A DNA stretch of 64,000 nucleotides from Immersiella caudata (Eukaryota; Ascomycota; Sordariomycetes; Sordariales; Lasiosphaeriaceae). Of the stretch, positions 43,562 through 55,239 are shown piece by piece. The number at the start of each line of letters is the position of its first letter. The stretch's first letter is position 1. The stretch is from assembly GCA_030512335.1 (NCBI GenBank), contig JAULSU010000004.1, positions 372,001-436,000 on the forward strand, written 5' to 3'. The translations under genes were made by a program, and so were the position numbers. The notes below the pieces were generated by a model, which saw nothing but the letters and a program-made list of their open reading frames with translations, had not been told where the DNA came from and ran no database searches.

Positions 43562-44969
43562 ATGTGGTCTACGGGAGTGCTGCGCAGCGTGGCTGCATCG
43601 GTCCTGCTGCTGTCGAGCTGGTCGCACGCAACGCCGCTGTCAACCAACAATGTCCTCGATCTGCTCGCGTCCCGCCAGGCCGAGGACAACAAGTGGGTAG
43701 CCACATGGACCTCGATGCCGCAGCTCGTCGAATCCAACAACATGCCTCCCTCTCCCTTCGTGAGTCCCCCCCCCCCCCCATTCTTAATTCTCTCACCAGG
43801 GTATCTAATTTCTGCTAGTCCTCCGGCGGCGTCTTCCGCGACGCAACCCTCCGCCAAACCCTCCACATGTCCATCGGCGCCCCCCGCATCCGCATCCAAA
43901 TCTCAAACACCTTTGGCGGCTCCGACCTCCCCATCACCGCCGCCACCATCGCCCTTCCCACGGGCGGAAAAGCCGGCGTAGCGGGAATCGACACCTCGAC
44001 GCTCAAACCCCTCACCTTCAACAACGGCGCCGAATCCGTGCGGATTCCCCGCGGGCAGGTCGTCTACAGTGACCCCATCGACTTTAAGATCAATCCACAG
44101 AGCATGATCACGGTGAGTTTGTACTCGCAGGCGGGACAGAGCGGGAGCAGCATCACAGGCCACCCGGGGAGTCGAACGACGTCTTGGATGCAGGCGGGCA
44201 ATCGGGTCAAGGAGGCGACGCTGAGCGGGTCGAGCACGAAGCATTGGTACTTTGTGAGCGCGGTGGAGGCGTGGGTGCCCAAGAATCACAGCGCGTTGGT
44301 GATTTTGGGGGATAGTATCACGGATGGGAGGGGGAGTACGGATGATGGGAATAATCGGTATGTCCCCCTTTTTTTTTTTTAGTTTCCCTCCTGGTTATTA
44401 AACTACGAGAGCTAACAACTTCCAGCTGGCCCGACCTCCTCATTGCACGCATGCAAAAGAACGGGATCAACCACGTTGGTGTCTGCAACCAAGCCGCAGG
44501 CGGAAATACCGTCCTCAGCGGCGGTCTTGGCCCCCCGCTCATGCAGCGGTACAAGCGGGACGCTCTCCAGACGGCCGGCGTCAAGTACGTCATGCTCTTC
44601 ATCGGCGTCAACGACATTGGAAATTCCGGCGGCGGCGTTACTTCCCAGTTGCAAAACGCTTTCCGGACTGTGGTGGCCGACTGCAAGGCGGCTGGACTGG
44701 TGACCATTGGCGGAACGGTTACCGCGTTTACTGGTTCGGGGCAGAGCTATGGCACTCCGGCGAGGGAGCAGCAGAGGCAGCAGCTGAACCAGTGGATTCT
44801 GACGAGCGGAACGTTCGATTACACCGTGGACTTTGCCAAGGCCATTGATAATCCGAGCAGGAAGGATCAGCTGGCGAGTCAGTATGATGGCGGTGATCAC
44901 CTGCATCCCAATGTTGCTGGCTTCCAGGCGATGGCGGACGTGTTCCCCCTAGACATATTCAGCAAGTGA
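43562..44969 (+). CDS. Secreted SGNH/GDSL hydrolase
   Basis: Predicted 426-residue secreted esterase/lipase of the SGNH superfamily. Exons are 43562-43759, 43819-44357 and 44426-44969, with introns GTGAGT...TGCTAG and GTATGT...GAGCTAACAAC...TTCCAG. A signal peptide is clear (LRSVAASVLLLSSWSHA). Catalytic blocks are: S232 in ILGDSITDGRGS (block I), the Gly/Asn region NQAAGGNTVL (block II), FIGVNDIGNS (block III, oxyanion Asn), and D403/H406 in GGDHLHPNVAG (block V). The domain in front of block I (residues about 45-215) is an all-beta region seen in bacterial and fungal GDSL proteins that act on acylated polysaccharides. It probably deacetylates or de-esterifies plant or microbial polymers outside the cell. 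It neighbours a sugar transporter. Confidence 0.9.
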
Positions 44970-45322
44970 GAAGAGAGAGAGAGAGAGAGCGGAAAGGGTA
45001 GTTCATTTCGTGCATATATGACCTATATATATGAAAAATGACGAAATGCACCGAGGTGTTGAAGCAAACGCAAATATCCAACTGCGAGACAAAGGAAAGA
45101 CACACCAAGATAAACAAAAGGTATAAAACTGAAATGACATAGCCGCCATGCATATGCAATATGTTGTCTTCTCCAGTGAGACATTGCCACCGTGCACCCA
45201 CGTCTAGGGATATCGAGCAAAGACAAGGAAAACCGGCCGCCATGGATGCGTGAAAGATGGAAAAGAGCAGCAAATCGCAAGCGACATTGAAATGAAATAA
45301 AAGCAAAAATATTCTCCTGGCG
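44970..45322. other. Convergent 3' region with short (GA)n
   Basis: 353 bp between the 3' ends of the SGNH hydrolase and the P450. A short GA run lies at about 44970-44990. Nothing else was seen. Confidence 0.5.
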
Positions 45323-47428
45323 CTAGAAAACCGTGTTTTCCAAAATGTCAAGCTCTGCGTTGAGGAGCTCCTCGGATTTGCGCGAGCGGCTGGTAACTAT
45401 GGCCTCAAACGGCATGACAGTCCTAAACATTGCAACTGTCAGTTTTCTTTCAGGGCTTCATACCGTGGTTTACTCACGCTTGACCCCTAAAGGACCACTC
45501 GGGTTCAAAAGGGGCGGGCTTGCCGTCCGGTCCCAGCGGCCAGCCAATGTCGACCGTCGCGAGCATCGTAGCCAGCACAATGAGCAAGCTATTTTCGGCC
45601 AAGTTGCGGCCAATACAGATGCTGCCCTCTCGTTAGTTCCACGACCAGGATCAAATGGCTGGAGGAAAAGAAAGTGAGGCACACCGCCTTCCAAATCCAA
45701 AGTTCCCCACAGGCAACGGCTCGCCACTGCCTCCCTCTTCCCTGGGGAGATATCTTTCGGGCCAAAATCGGAACGGCTCTGCATACACAGATGCGTCGTG
45801 GAACATGGCCCAGACATTCTGGTAGATGATGGTGCCCTTGGGAATGAACATGCCATCGTAGACGTCGTCCTCGATGCTGGCGTGAGGAATCCCGAGCGGT
45901 GAGAGTGGATTCATGCGGTACGTTTCCTGCAGGACAAGATTCATGTAGGGCAGGTTGGAGGTGTCCTCCCACGTGGGAAGCCGGTCTCGGCCAACAATGC
46001 GGTCAACTTCCTCCTGGGCTTTGCGCTGGACATGCGGGTTTTGCATGAGATAGAGAATGAGAAGCATTACGGTTGCAGCGGTCTAGATTCAGCGGGTTAG
46101 CCTCACACAAGCTAGGCTCAGTTGGGAGAGACTTGCAGTGTCATTGCCAGCAATGAGCACCGTTGCCGCTGCACCTTTGATGTCCTCGAGCCCGAAGCTG
46201 CTCTGGGAGTTTCCCTTGTCGTTCTCTTGGTAACTGGCGACTCCGTTGTGGGTGAAGAATCTGCGATCTAGATTTGATGCCTGCATCAACTGGTCAGCGC
46301 GGTGTTGAGGCTTGAGGGGGTGTCTCGAATGCGTGCGGGGAAGTACATACCATCTGGGTCAGCGAAGCCCTGAACGGCAGCTCAGTGATATTTTGAATTG
46401 CGGCGCGCCAGGTGTGGGCGTATCGAAGGCGCTCCATGAATGGCAGCCAGTCCGGGAGGTAGCGAGCTGCGTGTATCAGGGGTCAGCAGCTGGCCGCATC
46501 TGCACGGAGCTGGTGCGGAGTCGAGCCTCGGGGTCATATGTCACTTACTCAACGGGAACAAGTCCATGATGGAGCTTCCGGGAGCCCCCGCCTTGCCGAT
46601 AGCAGTGGCAGACTTCTCGGCAAGATCAATCCAGGGACTTTGGGGACCATCTACGTCCAAGCCGTAGGCAATCTTGAGGACGATTGCCACAGAGCAGCGT
46701 CTTACAGCTTGGAGCCAGTTGGTCGTGTCTTCGACCATGCTTTTGCAACAAATAAGGGCCTCTTTACGCTGCATGCCCGTGTACTGCTTGACACGGGCCT
46801 TGGCGAACGGCGGCTGGAGGGCGCGGCGATGCAGCTGGTATTGGGGTCCCCAGCGCAGCCAGGTGAGGGTGGGCGACCAACCCATTCTGGACGGGTACCC
46901 GGTGAGCAACCTCTGTGTAACGTCAAGACTTTCTGGGGAAAAAATTAGGCAATGTGGACTCACTCCTCAAACATGACGAACCGCGGCCGGTCGGCATATT
47001 TGGCGCCGCGCTTTTCGAGGAGCTCTACGGCCGCTCGCAGGCTGTTCAGCACGATCCATTTCGTGCCAAACGTTTCGAAATAGAGCACATCGGAGTCTGT
47101 GTCGCCCGCCAAACCGACGCCGCCATTGTTAGACCATGTACCGCAAAAACGAGCAAAGACAACCCTGCCACGCCTCTCCGTTGCACATACTGTACTCGAT
47201 CCCCCACTCAGCGTATCTTTTGAACGGAGCATCCACCGGCACGACGCGGTAGTGGCCGAGAAGAAACTCCCCCGGAGGACTCGGCGGAAGCGGGGCGGGT
47301 GTCTTTTTCTTGCCGAACAACACAACCAAGCCGACGAGACAGTATCCTGCAACGGCCAGGGCTAGTCCAAGGAGGCCAAACACAGCGCTGTCTCGGGGCG
47401 TCGAGTCGAGAAACCCAGGCTTCGCCAT
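45323..47428 (-). CDS. Cytochrome P450 monooxygenase
   Basis: Predicted 550-residue microsomal P450 in eight exons: 47428-47191, 47096-46964, 46928-46549, 46466-46351, 46280-46137, 46082-45685, 45621-45478 and 45422-45323. Lengths sum to 551 codons. An N-terminal anchor (VFGLLGLALAVAGYCLVGLV) and proline hinge (PLPPSPPG) are present. The I-helix LIAGNDTTAATVML is made by joining exons 5 and 6; K-helix ExxR is QETYRMNP; the heme loop FGFGRRICIGRN with its Cys ligand is made by joining exons 6 and 7. The fifth intron (46083-46136) has donor GCAAGT, a GC-AG intron demanded by frame. Exon 3 starts after the second of two close acceptors (CAGAAAG). The protein resembles the OrdA/O-methylsterigmatocystin-oxidoreductase-like group of fungal P450s, though this subfamily call is tentative. 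Substrate unknown. Confidence 0.9.
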
Positions 47429-48970
47429 ATCCGCCACTTGAAAACCGAGAAAACGATCGACTTGCCGAATCCAGACAGATATGCATACCCAAGACACAGC
47501 AGAGAAAAGACGAGCAGCCACGAGGGTTCCGGGAGGTCGGACAAAAGAATCACAAAAAGCGGACGAGGAAGGGACGAGGGAGAGGGAGAAAGAGAGGGGG
47601 GACGGGAGGAGTCAAAATGTCGGCGGAAGGCGCGAAGGAAGTCCATCTCTCTTCTGGCAGGAGCATTTCGACGAAACGTGCCAATGGTGATGAGGACCAT
47701 TAGACGACACGCACAACAACGAAGCTAGTTCTGCACGTCTTGGTCTGGGCAGCAGCTACTCGTTGATTTCCAACTTGCCCAACCCACGGACCAGTGATAA
47801 CGGCGGGCCGGCAAGCACCTAGCCATTCAAGTTCGTCATCGCATCGACCCTTTTTTTTTTTTTTTGGGACTCGAGGGAAACGAACTGCTTTCGCCCCCCC
47901 CCCCCCCGCCCTCCCTCTTTCTCTTGCTCCGAACCGTCCAACGAAAAGCGGCCGAGCCCGCCGTCGGCTGCCCGGTGGCCGTTCGTGCGTGCTTGCATGG
48001 GTAGCTTCCCGTGAAGAAACGGGGCCACTGGCGACCCGCCCACACCAAAAGCCGCCGCTCGCCATTGAGGTCCTGACCCTACCCTGCTCTGCTGCCCTGC
48101 TGTGTCCTGCGCGCCGCTTCCCGCCCTCCACCAAGCCGTCTGGGGATGGATGGAATCACCATTCCCTCTGACCAACCCCCGACGCGCACCCGGTCATCAG
48201 GCGTTTGTCTACTTTTTCCTGTACCATTTTCGCTTGGGGGGGATCGGCATCAAACACAAAGTCGGTCGCCCCGCTAATGTATGTCTCTCACAGGTGACGG
48301 AGCCCACCCCCTTGGGGCTCCATGGGCCTGGGTTTTCCGCTTACCGGATTGGTGCTGGCGCAACACGAAATCCGAAAGTGTCGATTGTGCTGGCGTCAAT
48401 ATGGGGAAACACAAACGCTCAGCGGCGGAGCCCCTCTTCCCGCTGCTCTCATTGATCCTTTCCGCCCGTGATTCTTGACGTACGGAAATGGGGCGGAATA
48501 CAACCCTTGGTAGGCCCTCAGATTTTCGGTCCCCCTATTTCCGACGCTACGGTTCAACCCTAACCCAGGCCAGGGGCCCCGATTCCATCCGTCACTAGAC
48601 CACCGAGACCCCCGGAGATGCGTCCACAACGGACAACCCGCGTTGAGGAAAGCCCCGTATGCAGCAAGGCACACTGGCGGGGTTTAGCATCTTGGGGGAA
48701 TGCGGGTCACGCTGCCAACTGCACCGATCTCGCAAAAGGGAAAGCAGGTAACAGGGCTGATTCGAGATAGCCCAGAACGTAATCGGACATAATTTCATGA
48801 CTACGAGGACGCCGTGGAAGCGCCCCCCCAAAAATATCCCGGAGCCGCCGGTTCCCGCCCAAAAATCACGACATGTCGCAAAAACACCAAGAATCGTGGA
48901 AATTGTGTCAGAAATCCAGATTATATCAACCCACCCCATCACGCCAAAATTGACCATCTGACATCTCTCG
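47429..48970. other. Intergenic, P450 promoter side
   Basis: About 1.5 kb upstream of the P450. It contains a T run at about 47850-47865, a C run at about 47896-47908 and AACCCTAACCC near 48555. No protein-like frame was found; the long minus-strand frames are low-complexity chance frames. Confidence 0.4.
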
Positions 48971-51112
48971 TCAGCGTCCCACGCCGCGTTTCAAGGAAAC
49001 CGACTTCGATTTCTTGATGAACCGGGCCATCCGCCGCGCCACCCGGCGCTTCTTCCCCGCACCACTCCCATCCTCCCCGTCCACGTCCTCGTCATCTTCA
49101 TCTTTTCCTCGCTCGAGGAATGCCGACTCCTCCTGCTTGCCGTTATCTACCACCGCCGCTTTCCGCAGCGCCTCCAACCACACGCTCGCGTCCCCCTCCC
49201 AATCAAACTCGATGTCCGCCTCTTTGAACGCTCTCCGCACCTCCACGAAGAAGCCCTCCACCGCGTCCAGCAATTCGCTGTGCTCTTTCGGCCACATGTC
49301 CTTGCCCAAAAGGGGCACCCAACGAGGAGGGTCCGTGAAGAAACCACGTCGCGGGTCTTGAAATAAATCCTGGTCCATGGGTTGCAGCGCTGGTGTACGA
49401 TCGGCTGCACCGCCGTCCATCCGGTATACCTTGGAAGGGAGGACCTGGAAGGTGACGGTTTTCAAGTGTAGGAACCCTTCGTGTCCGTTTACGCCACTAT
49501 AACGAGCGGTCGACGCCAAGCGAAGCAGCATGTTTTGAATAGTCGTTCGGTACGGCTTGTGGTTGCTGAACGAGCAAAAGTACGAGTCAATGTCTGTAAC
49601 TGTGTTGGGAAATTTGCCCTCCACTTCATGGATCAGGTTACGGTTGGGATATCCCAGCTGCGTCCTGCGGCGCTGCTCCCTCGCTATGGCGTCGATGGCC
49701 CAGTCGTCTCTGATTGTCAGCTCAACCAGACTGGGCGGAAGCAGCGCACCAAGATCAGGTTCGTGGTCTAGCTTGTTCGGATGGCCGAAGAGCAGCTGCA
49801 GTTGGATCGTGAGCCTTTGGAGCCTGTGAAGGGACGGTAGACAGGTGAGTCGCTTTCCGGGGCCCACGTAATACTGATATTCGAATGTGTAGTCAAATAT
49901 GAGGTGAAGTTCTCGGAGAGAATCAGCTCGCAAGGCGAGGGCTTTGTTCAGATTCAGTTGCTGCCCTTCCTTCTCAAGGTCGCTGGCAAAGAGGTCGTCC
50001 GCGGCAAAGAGTTGCTTCGGTCGTTGCCTGACATAGATGGTTCGTAGCCGCGGTGTAACCTCTGGCGAGAGAAGTTGTGAGATCGCTCGAGGGCCTTCGA
50101 CCGTATCATGAAGGCGAATATGCTCGATGCCCTCGTGAACATATCCCGCCGCTATTACCCCTACCATGGCCACCTCGCCACAACTTGCCAGTTGCAGCGT
50201 ATGCAAAGATGGGAAAGCTTCCAGCAGTCGTTTGTGAGGAGCAAGGCGGTAATTTAGAATTTCAGTCTGCCGCGGCTCGTGTGTCCGGTGCTCTATTTGG
50301 CGGTGGACGTGCTCCTCTGGGTCTGGTCTGAGTTGAAGCCGTTTCAGCTCCGGCCACTTCGTTTTCATCTCGCCCGATTCCTCAAGTTCGTTGACCCGGT
50401 CCAGAGCATCCCAAATGCGCTTATGAGAGCGCAATGTGTCATGCAGTCCAACGCTGGATCTTGGGACGTTGGGGTTGAGAGGAATCTGGAGTGACAGCTG
50501 AACCAGAGCTGGTGCGGTCCGAATCATCCACAACAGTGAGAATTCGGCAATATCAGGGCTGCACCACCGATCCCCAGGGTCGCTCAGCATTCTGTTGAAT
50601 TCCCGGGTGAAAGCATCGGCTACCTCACAGCGACCCGCGTTGAATGCCCTTGGGTCCAGCATCCTAGCGATTCGCTGGACTAGTCTCTCGCTGACGTGCT
50701 CATCGTTGAGAGTAAAGAAGACAGCAAGATTCCTGAGATGGACCCCGTTGCGCGGAGCCTCCAGTAGGAACCGCAGGAACATTACAAAGCGCCTCCGGCT
50801 GGAGAGGATCACCGACTTCAGAAGGACCGGTGTAACCACATCGCGGATTTTTGACGACACGAGGCGCATATCCCTGAGCAATGAGACGCGCTCATGGTAG
50901 TCGCCTTCCCATTTGGTGGTGTCCCGCCGACGCTCAACGTCCTGCAGCCGCGGAGTGGCCGAGTCAAAGGCCGGAAGCTGCGGGGTCAAGTGCTCAAAGA
51001 TGAGGGCGTGGATCTCGGTTGGCAGCGCGTCCAGACGAACGGGAGGGTTGGATGCATCGCGGACTGGTCGAATCGCCGCAAGGCGGTGTGGGAGAACACC
51101 AAACATCGTCAT
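48971..51112 (-). CDS. F-box-like protein, large, function unknown
   Basis: A single-exon 713-residue protein with no introns. Near the N-terminus (about residues 27-45) it has LDALPTEIHALIFEHLTPQ, which matches the start of F-box motifs (LPxEIxxxIFxxL). F-box proteins bring targets to SCF ubiquitin ligases. The rest has irregular Leu-rich segments (LHTLQLASCGEVAMVG, LRELHLIFDY, LHRLQRLTIQLQLLFG), like the degenerate leucine-rich repeats of many fungal F-box proteins. The C-terminus is acidic and then strongly basic (KKRRVARRMARFIKKSKS), possibly a nuclear localisation signal. Two in-frame ATG codons lie at the start; the first is given. The ligase role is inferred from the short motif only. 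Confidence 0.7.
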   Translation of the reverse strand: MTMFGVLPHRLAAIRPVRDASNPPVRLDALPTEIHALIFEHLTPQLPAFDSATPRLQDVERRRDTTKWEGDYHERVSLLRDMRLVSSKIRDVVTPVLLKSVILSSRRRFVMFLRFLLEAPRNGVHLRNLAVFFTLNDEHVSERLVQRIARMLDPRAFNAGRCEVADAFTREFNRMLSDPGDRWCSPDIAEFSLLWMIRTAPALVQLSLQIPLNPNVPRSSVGLHDTLRSHKRIWDALDRVNELEESGEMKTKWPELKRLQLRPDPEEHVHRQIEHRTHEPRQTEILNYRLAPHKRLLEAFPSLHTLQLASCGEVAMVGVIAAGYVHEGIEHIRLHDTVEGPRAISQLLSPEVTPRLRTIYVRQRPKQLFAADDLFASDLEKEGQQLNLNKALALRADSLRELHLIFDYTFEYQYYVGPGKRLTCLPSLHRLQRLTIQLQLLFGHPNKLDHEPDLGALLPPSLVELTIRDDWAIDAIAREQRRRTQLGYPNRNLIHEVEGKFPNTVTDIDSYFCSFSNHKPYRTTIQNMLLRLASTARYSGVNGHEGFLHLKTVTFQVLPSKVYRMDGGAADRTPALQPMDQDLFQDPRRGFFTDPPRWVPLLGKDMWPKEHSELLDAVEGFFVEVRRAFKEADIEFDWEGDASVWLEALRKAAVVDNGKQEESAFLERGKDEDDEDVDGEDGSGAGKKRRVARRMARFIKKSKSVSLKRGVGR

Positions 51113-52396
51113 CGCCAGTCAAGACAGGTCGTCGCTCACACCGGAGGTTGAGGTCCGGCGAGAAGAGGAAAGGCATTCGTCAAAGATGCGGTTCGAGTTG
51201 CGGTCAACGCTGGAGGAGCCGCGCAAGGCATCCGATCGAGCAGCTCAGCCATTGGACTGAAGGCCTGAACTTTAGGCATCCGCCCGCTGCGCTGCGCGAT
51301 CTCTGCAACTGTCGTTGGCGAGTGACGCCGCCATTGCAGAGTGGCTCAGGTGACACAAAGACGCCCCGCCCCGCTACAGCTTGAGAGGAAGGGCCCACAG
51401 GGCGGAAGCGGGGAAAGGGCAGATGAGCGAGAGCCTCAGGGCCATCGGGGAGCTGCCATCGGCGATGAGACCGTTCGAATCGATCTTCCCGACTCAAAGT
51501 GCGTGATCCGGGCACCGAACCCTGCGTCAGATCAGGAAACAGCGTTCCCGCTGGCTGGACGGATTCCCAAACCACTGCATTGGAAGCGATCCTGGGCGTC
51601 CCAACCAAGATGGAAAGTCGCGCCAAGCCATGCGCTGCACCATCTGACTGCCGACGGCTTGTGCAAAGAGAGTGGAGGAGATCGTGACAGCTCGGTGGGA
51701 TTGGTGTAAACGGCGCTCACGAATCTGCAGAGGGGCTTTTATCGTGACGAAAGTGCTGTTTTCTTTCCCCATGTTTCATATTCCTTTTGTCAGCGAGGCC
51801 CCTCGTTTGCTCGTTTCCCCCATCTTGAACTTTAGCGCACGTCTAAAATGATAAGAAGAGCGGGGGACCGGTCGGGTGATGAAATTCATTCTGCCCCAAA
51901 TTCCAGGCTAGCATTCGAGGTCGCAGCCAGGTTGCGCCAATCGAGGGATGTCTCCCTGATGAGCACTTCATCGCGATGGTCTAATTTTTGGACACCATCA
52001 AGGGATCCGTAACACTCTCCTTGATTTCGTTTCAGCCAAAATCGCGATCCTTGGAAAGCGAAAACGTGGGGAGGCCGTTCTGCAAACGCAGGTTGGCCCT
52101 TGGGATGCCCTTACCTCGGGTAAGTATAGCGCAATTTCCAAGGTGTGGAGGCCCCTGCCAGGGGTGCACTCCACTGATTGACGGTTGGGGTGCATGGGCC
52201 ATCCCGTCTCGAATTTACTTTTGGGGATGCGCGTCCATGTTCTGCTGAGGATTCCTCTTTCATGCTCGTCCATCCTCTTGGTTCGACCTCACAATGCTCC
52301 TTGTGAGCCTTTGAACTCTCATTACCGAAGACCTTAGCTGAGCCAGGTCTCATTTCATTCGTTCCATCGCACCCTCGTTTTGCACCCACGGCCAAA
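51113..52396. promoter_or_regulatory. Divergent intergenic region
   Basis: About 1.3 kb between the F-box-like gene (minus) and the disordered protein gene (plus). It presumably contains both promoters. No RNA gene or repeat was recognised. Confidence 0.4.
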
Positions 52397-53218
52397 ATGC
52401 CCACCAAATCCCACCATCGGTCGCGCTCCTCGGTCGACCACGTCCTCGAGCTGCTGGCAGTTCTCCCAGAAGACGACATCGCCCACCTTCTTGACGACTT
52501 CAACCACACAACATCCAGCAATGTGCCCGTTTCAGAGGCTATTGCATTGTTCGACCCGGCAAAACCAAAGCCAAAGAGGTATCGAGCATCGTCGCCTGTA
52601 AGAAGGCTGGAGGCAGAGCTTGTGCGGCGGAACAGCAAGCGGAACAGCCAACGGATCTCGTCGGCGCCCGAGCCTTTTGCACGCCCCAAGTCCGCTACGC
52701 AGCCCCCAGCAGCGATACCAAAGCCACTCCCGAGCCCACCAATTGTAGAGCCAGTCTCGCAACCAGACCCAGAACCATACACAGCGCCATACGCAGAACC
52801 AGAATACTTCCCTCAAGACCGACCTGGCCGCCCGTCGCTGACATTGTCCCCGCCCGATTTGTTCGAACGCCCGCAGACAGCAGACGCGTCTTCCGAGAAT
52901 CGAGCCTGGTCATACAAGAGGATCAGTCGGCCCTTGATCTTGTCCCCAACAGCCAAGGCGGAACTACACGAGCTGTTGCTGGCGTACCTCGCAGAAACAC
53001 CAGACTCTGCGACCTCAACCGCCACGTCCTCGCCTGTTACACCGCACGCTGCGTCTCTGTTTTCGCCGTTCGGGCCCATCCGGTCAGACCGAGACGTCCC
53101 TGGCATCGACTTGCTTGAGCCATCGCCGTCGCGGATGTCACAATATGCGTTTGGAAGAGGGGGAAAGAGCCCGTCAGAGAGCATGAGCGGTATTTTTGAG
53201 ATTTTGACATCGCATTGA
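52397..53218 (+). CDS. Disordered Pro/Ser-rich protein, unknown
   Basis: A single-exon 273-residue protein, not recognised. It has a short N-terminal helical segment (VDHVLELLAVLPEDDIAHLL), a basic patch (RRLEAELVRRNSKRNSQR), a long Pro/Glu/Gln-rich disordered middle part, and a second helix (LSPTAKAELHELLLAYLAET). Ser-Pro pairs are frequent, suggesting phosphorylation. It ends KSPSESMSGIFEIL. The start ATG (CCAAAATGCC) has a good context and the codon use looks coding. No signal peptide or membrane segment. A regulatory or scaffold role would fit but is not supported by any domain. Confidence 0.65.
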   Translation: MPTKSHHRSRSSVDHVLELLAVLPEDDIAHLLDDFNHTTSSNVPVSEAIALFDPAKPKPKRYRASSPVRRLEAELVRRNSKRNSQRISSAPEPFARPKSATQPPAAIPKPLPSPPIVEPVSQPDPEPYTAPYAEPEYFPQDRPGRPSLTLSPPDLFERPQTADASSENRAWSYKRISRPLILSPTAKAELHELLLAYLAETPDSATSTATSSPVTPHAASLFSPFGPIRSDRDVPGIDLLEPSPSRMSQYAFGRGGKSPSESMSGIFEILTSH

Positions 53219-55239
53219 GCATTCGGGTTATGGAGTTTTCTTTTTCTCTCTACGGGGCGCCCTGCGGGATACCAGATTGTACCAAGTTCAGCAATCACAA
53301 TGGAGTTGGCATTACTTTCCCACGAAACCGTGCAAAACGCGTGCTCTGCCTGGAACGAGTGCCCCGAGCCAGACCAAACATTCTTGTGCCCACCCCTTCA
53401 ATTCCGGGTGAAGGTCCGGCTGTCTCTGCGGCATTGCGCACCACACAAGTGTCGTTGACTTTGGAACGAGGGATGCGTGTCGCAGGGGCAACGGAGTCGT
53501 GCATATCGCGGTTGTCAAAGCGGCAGCGGCAGCTAACAGGTAGGACAACCTTAGACTGCACAGCTAGTCACCGGACCGATCTGATGATCGCATGGCCTGA
53601 AGTCTATTCTCCTCAATAGTGCTATCCCTCCATGCGTTCTCTTATCGCGCATATCCGCAGCTTCCAATACCACATGCACGTCGTCGCAGCGGTTGCGTCC
53701 CACATCGCCCCTGAACACACCCCCCCTTTTTTTTGACTTGACTTGACTTGACTGGCCCCGCGAGGAGGATGTCGGCCATGGCAACTGATCTCCCTAGCCC
53801 CCATCGACATGCACAATCCAGGCTTGCTTCACAGAAGACGCCTCTCAGACGCCACTCGCTCGATGCTTACATTATCTTGCTTGTGCTACATCGAACTGAC
53901 CTCTCGTGGGCCAAAGATGGCACGTACATAGCCGTAGCGCACCCTGCACAAGATGAACTCCACCTAAGAATGCTGGCAGTTGGATTGGCAGTGGGAAAGC
54001 CTGCCGCATGCGCCAACAATTGGCTTTCATGGTCAAGGGTGACGGGAGAGGGTGCGTCCTCTTGCTCATAAGGGGTGCAGGCCGCCTGGGGATGAGGGGT
54101 CAAGCACGGGCTGCAGCGCACTCACAGCGACCAGTGAGCACAAGGGGCTTCAATGGACAACCATCGTGGACAGGGGCGAGAATGCCTGAGGTGAGGGCTC
54201 AGGAGAGCGACTTAAGTTCGACTCCTGACGCTGACAATTCCCAATTCCAGGGCGGTCCGTTTTGAATGCGTTCCGAGCTTACTGAGGTCAACAATTCGCT
54301 GCATAGAGATGATACGGCCGCACAGGGCAGGTCGGTACCCTCACGGGCCGGACCGCAACAAACGCGTTGTCAAGGCAAAGACAATAAGTCAAGCAAACAT
54401 CGCTTGGTGTGGGACAACGGGCGAGTGGCAGATACAGACCCCATCGCCGAGATCGACACCGGAGAGGGCCGGACACGGCACTGACGGCACGACAAGGCGG
54501 AGCCGACCTGCACAGAACCCCCGCACAAATGGAACTCTGTGTCAACGCATGCCGCTGGGGCGCCTTTCTGTTCATCGACGCAGGTTTTTCCTCTGCAGCC
54601 AAGACGATATTGAAGTCCTGCTTAGGATGAATGGCTGCTTCCACTATGCCAGCGGTGGACGTTGGTCGGTCGCCGACTCGCTTGCAGTTCTTTCCCCATG
54701 TTCTGTTGATGACACCACTTCTGGAATTGAGAATCTGCAAGGAGAGGGGTCATCCTAGATAGCTGCGAAGGCTCCGATTCCGCAAGGGGGACACAAAGCA
54801 CAGCAAACGTCAAGACAAAACTCAAGTTTTTGAACGGGAGGGCATCACCATCAGTGAACATCTGGTGAAGTATGTTTCCAGGTGAAACGGATCAAAAGCT
54901 CATGTTTCACTGGCCCAGGCCTTTTATCGCGGCCCACTCTCATCGTCCCAGGTCCCCGGTTACCAAAACAGCGGGGAAACATCACTCAGCTTCTCCACCC
55001 TTTCGCCGTCTCCAGTCAGAAAGCTAAGGCTGCTCACACATTGAGCCGTACCAATCAGGGAGGCATAATCCACGCTAACATTCGACACCCCAGCCGGAAT
55101 CGGGGCAATTCTTCGCGAGGATGCAGCTCTCGCGACTATTTCACTCTCGAAATACAAGGCCTATCCAGTAAGAGCATTGCGGTTATCTGTCTCAAGATAG
55201 ATACAGATTGCAGGTACTTTTGGCGGACTTTTGCCCAAG
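53219..55239. other. Gene-free stretch of about 2 kb
   Basis: No frame looks like a real protein on either strand, and no RNA gene was seen. A short pentanucleotide repeat (TTGAC/GACTT, about four units) lies near 53734-53752 next to a T run. The last part is presumably the promoter of the GH51 gene. Confidence 0.4.

Noticed and set aside
47700..48175. Pro/Arg/Gly-rich frames on both strands
   Set aside because: They depend on T and C homopolymers and show no protein-like pattern.
53734..53752. Short TTGAC repeat as a regulatory array
   Set aside because: Only about four units next to a T run; too little to claim a function.
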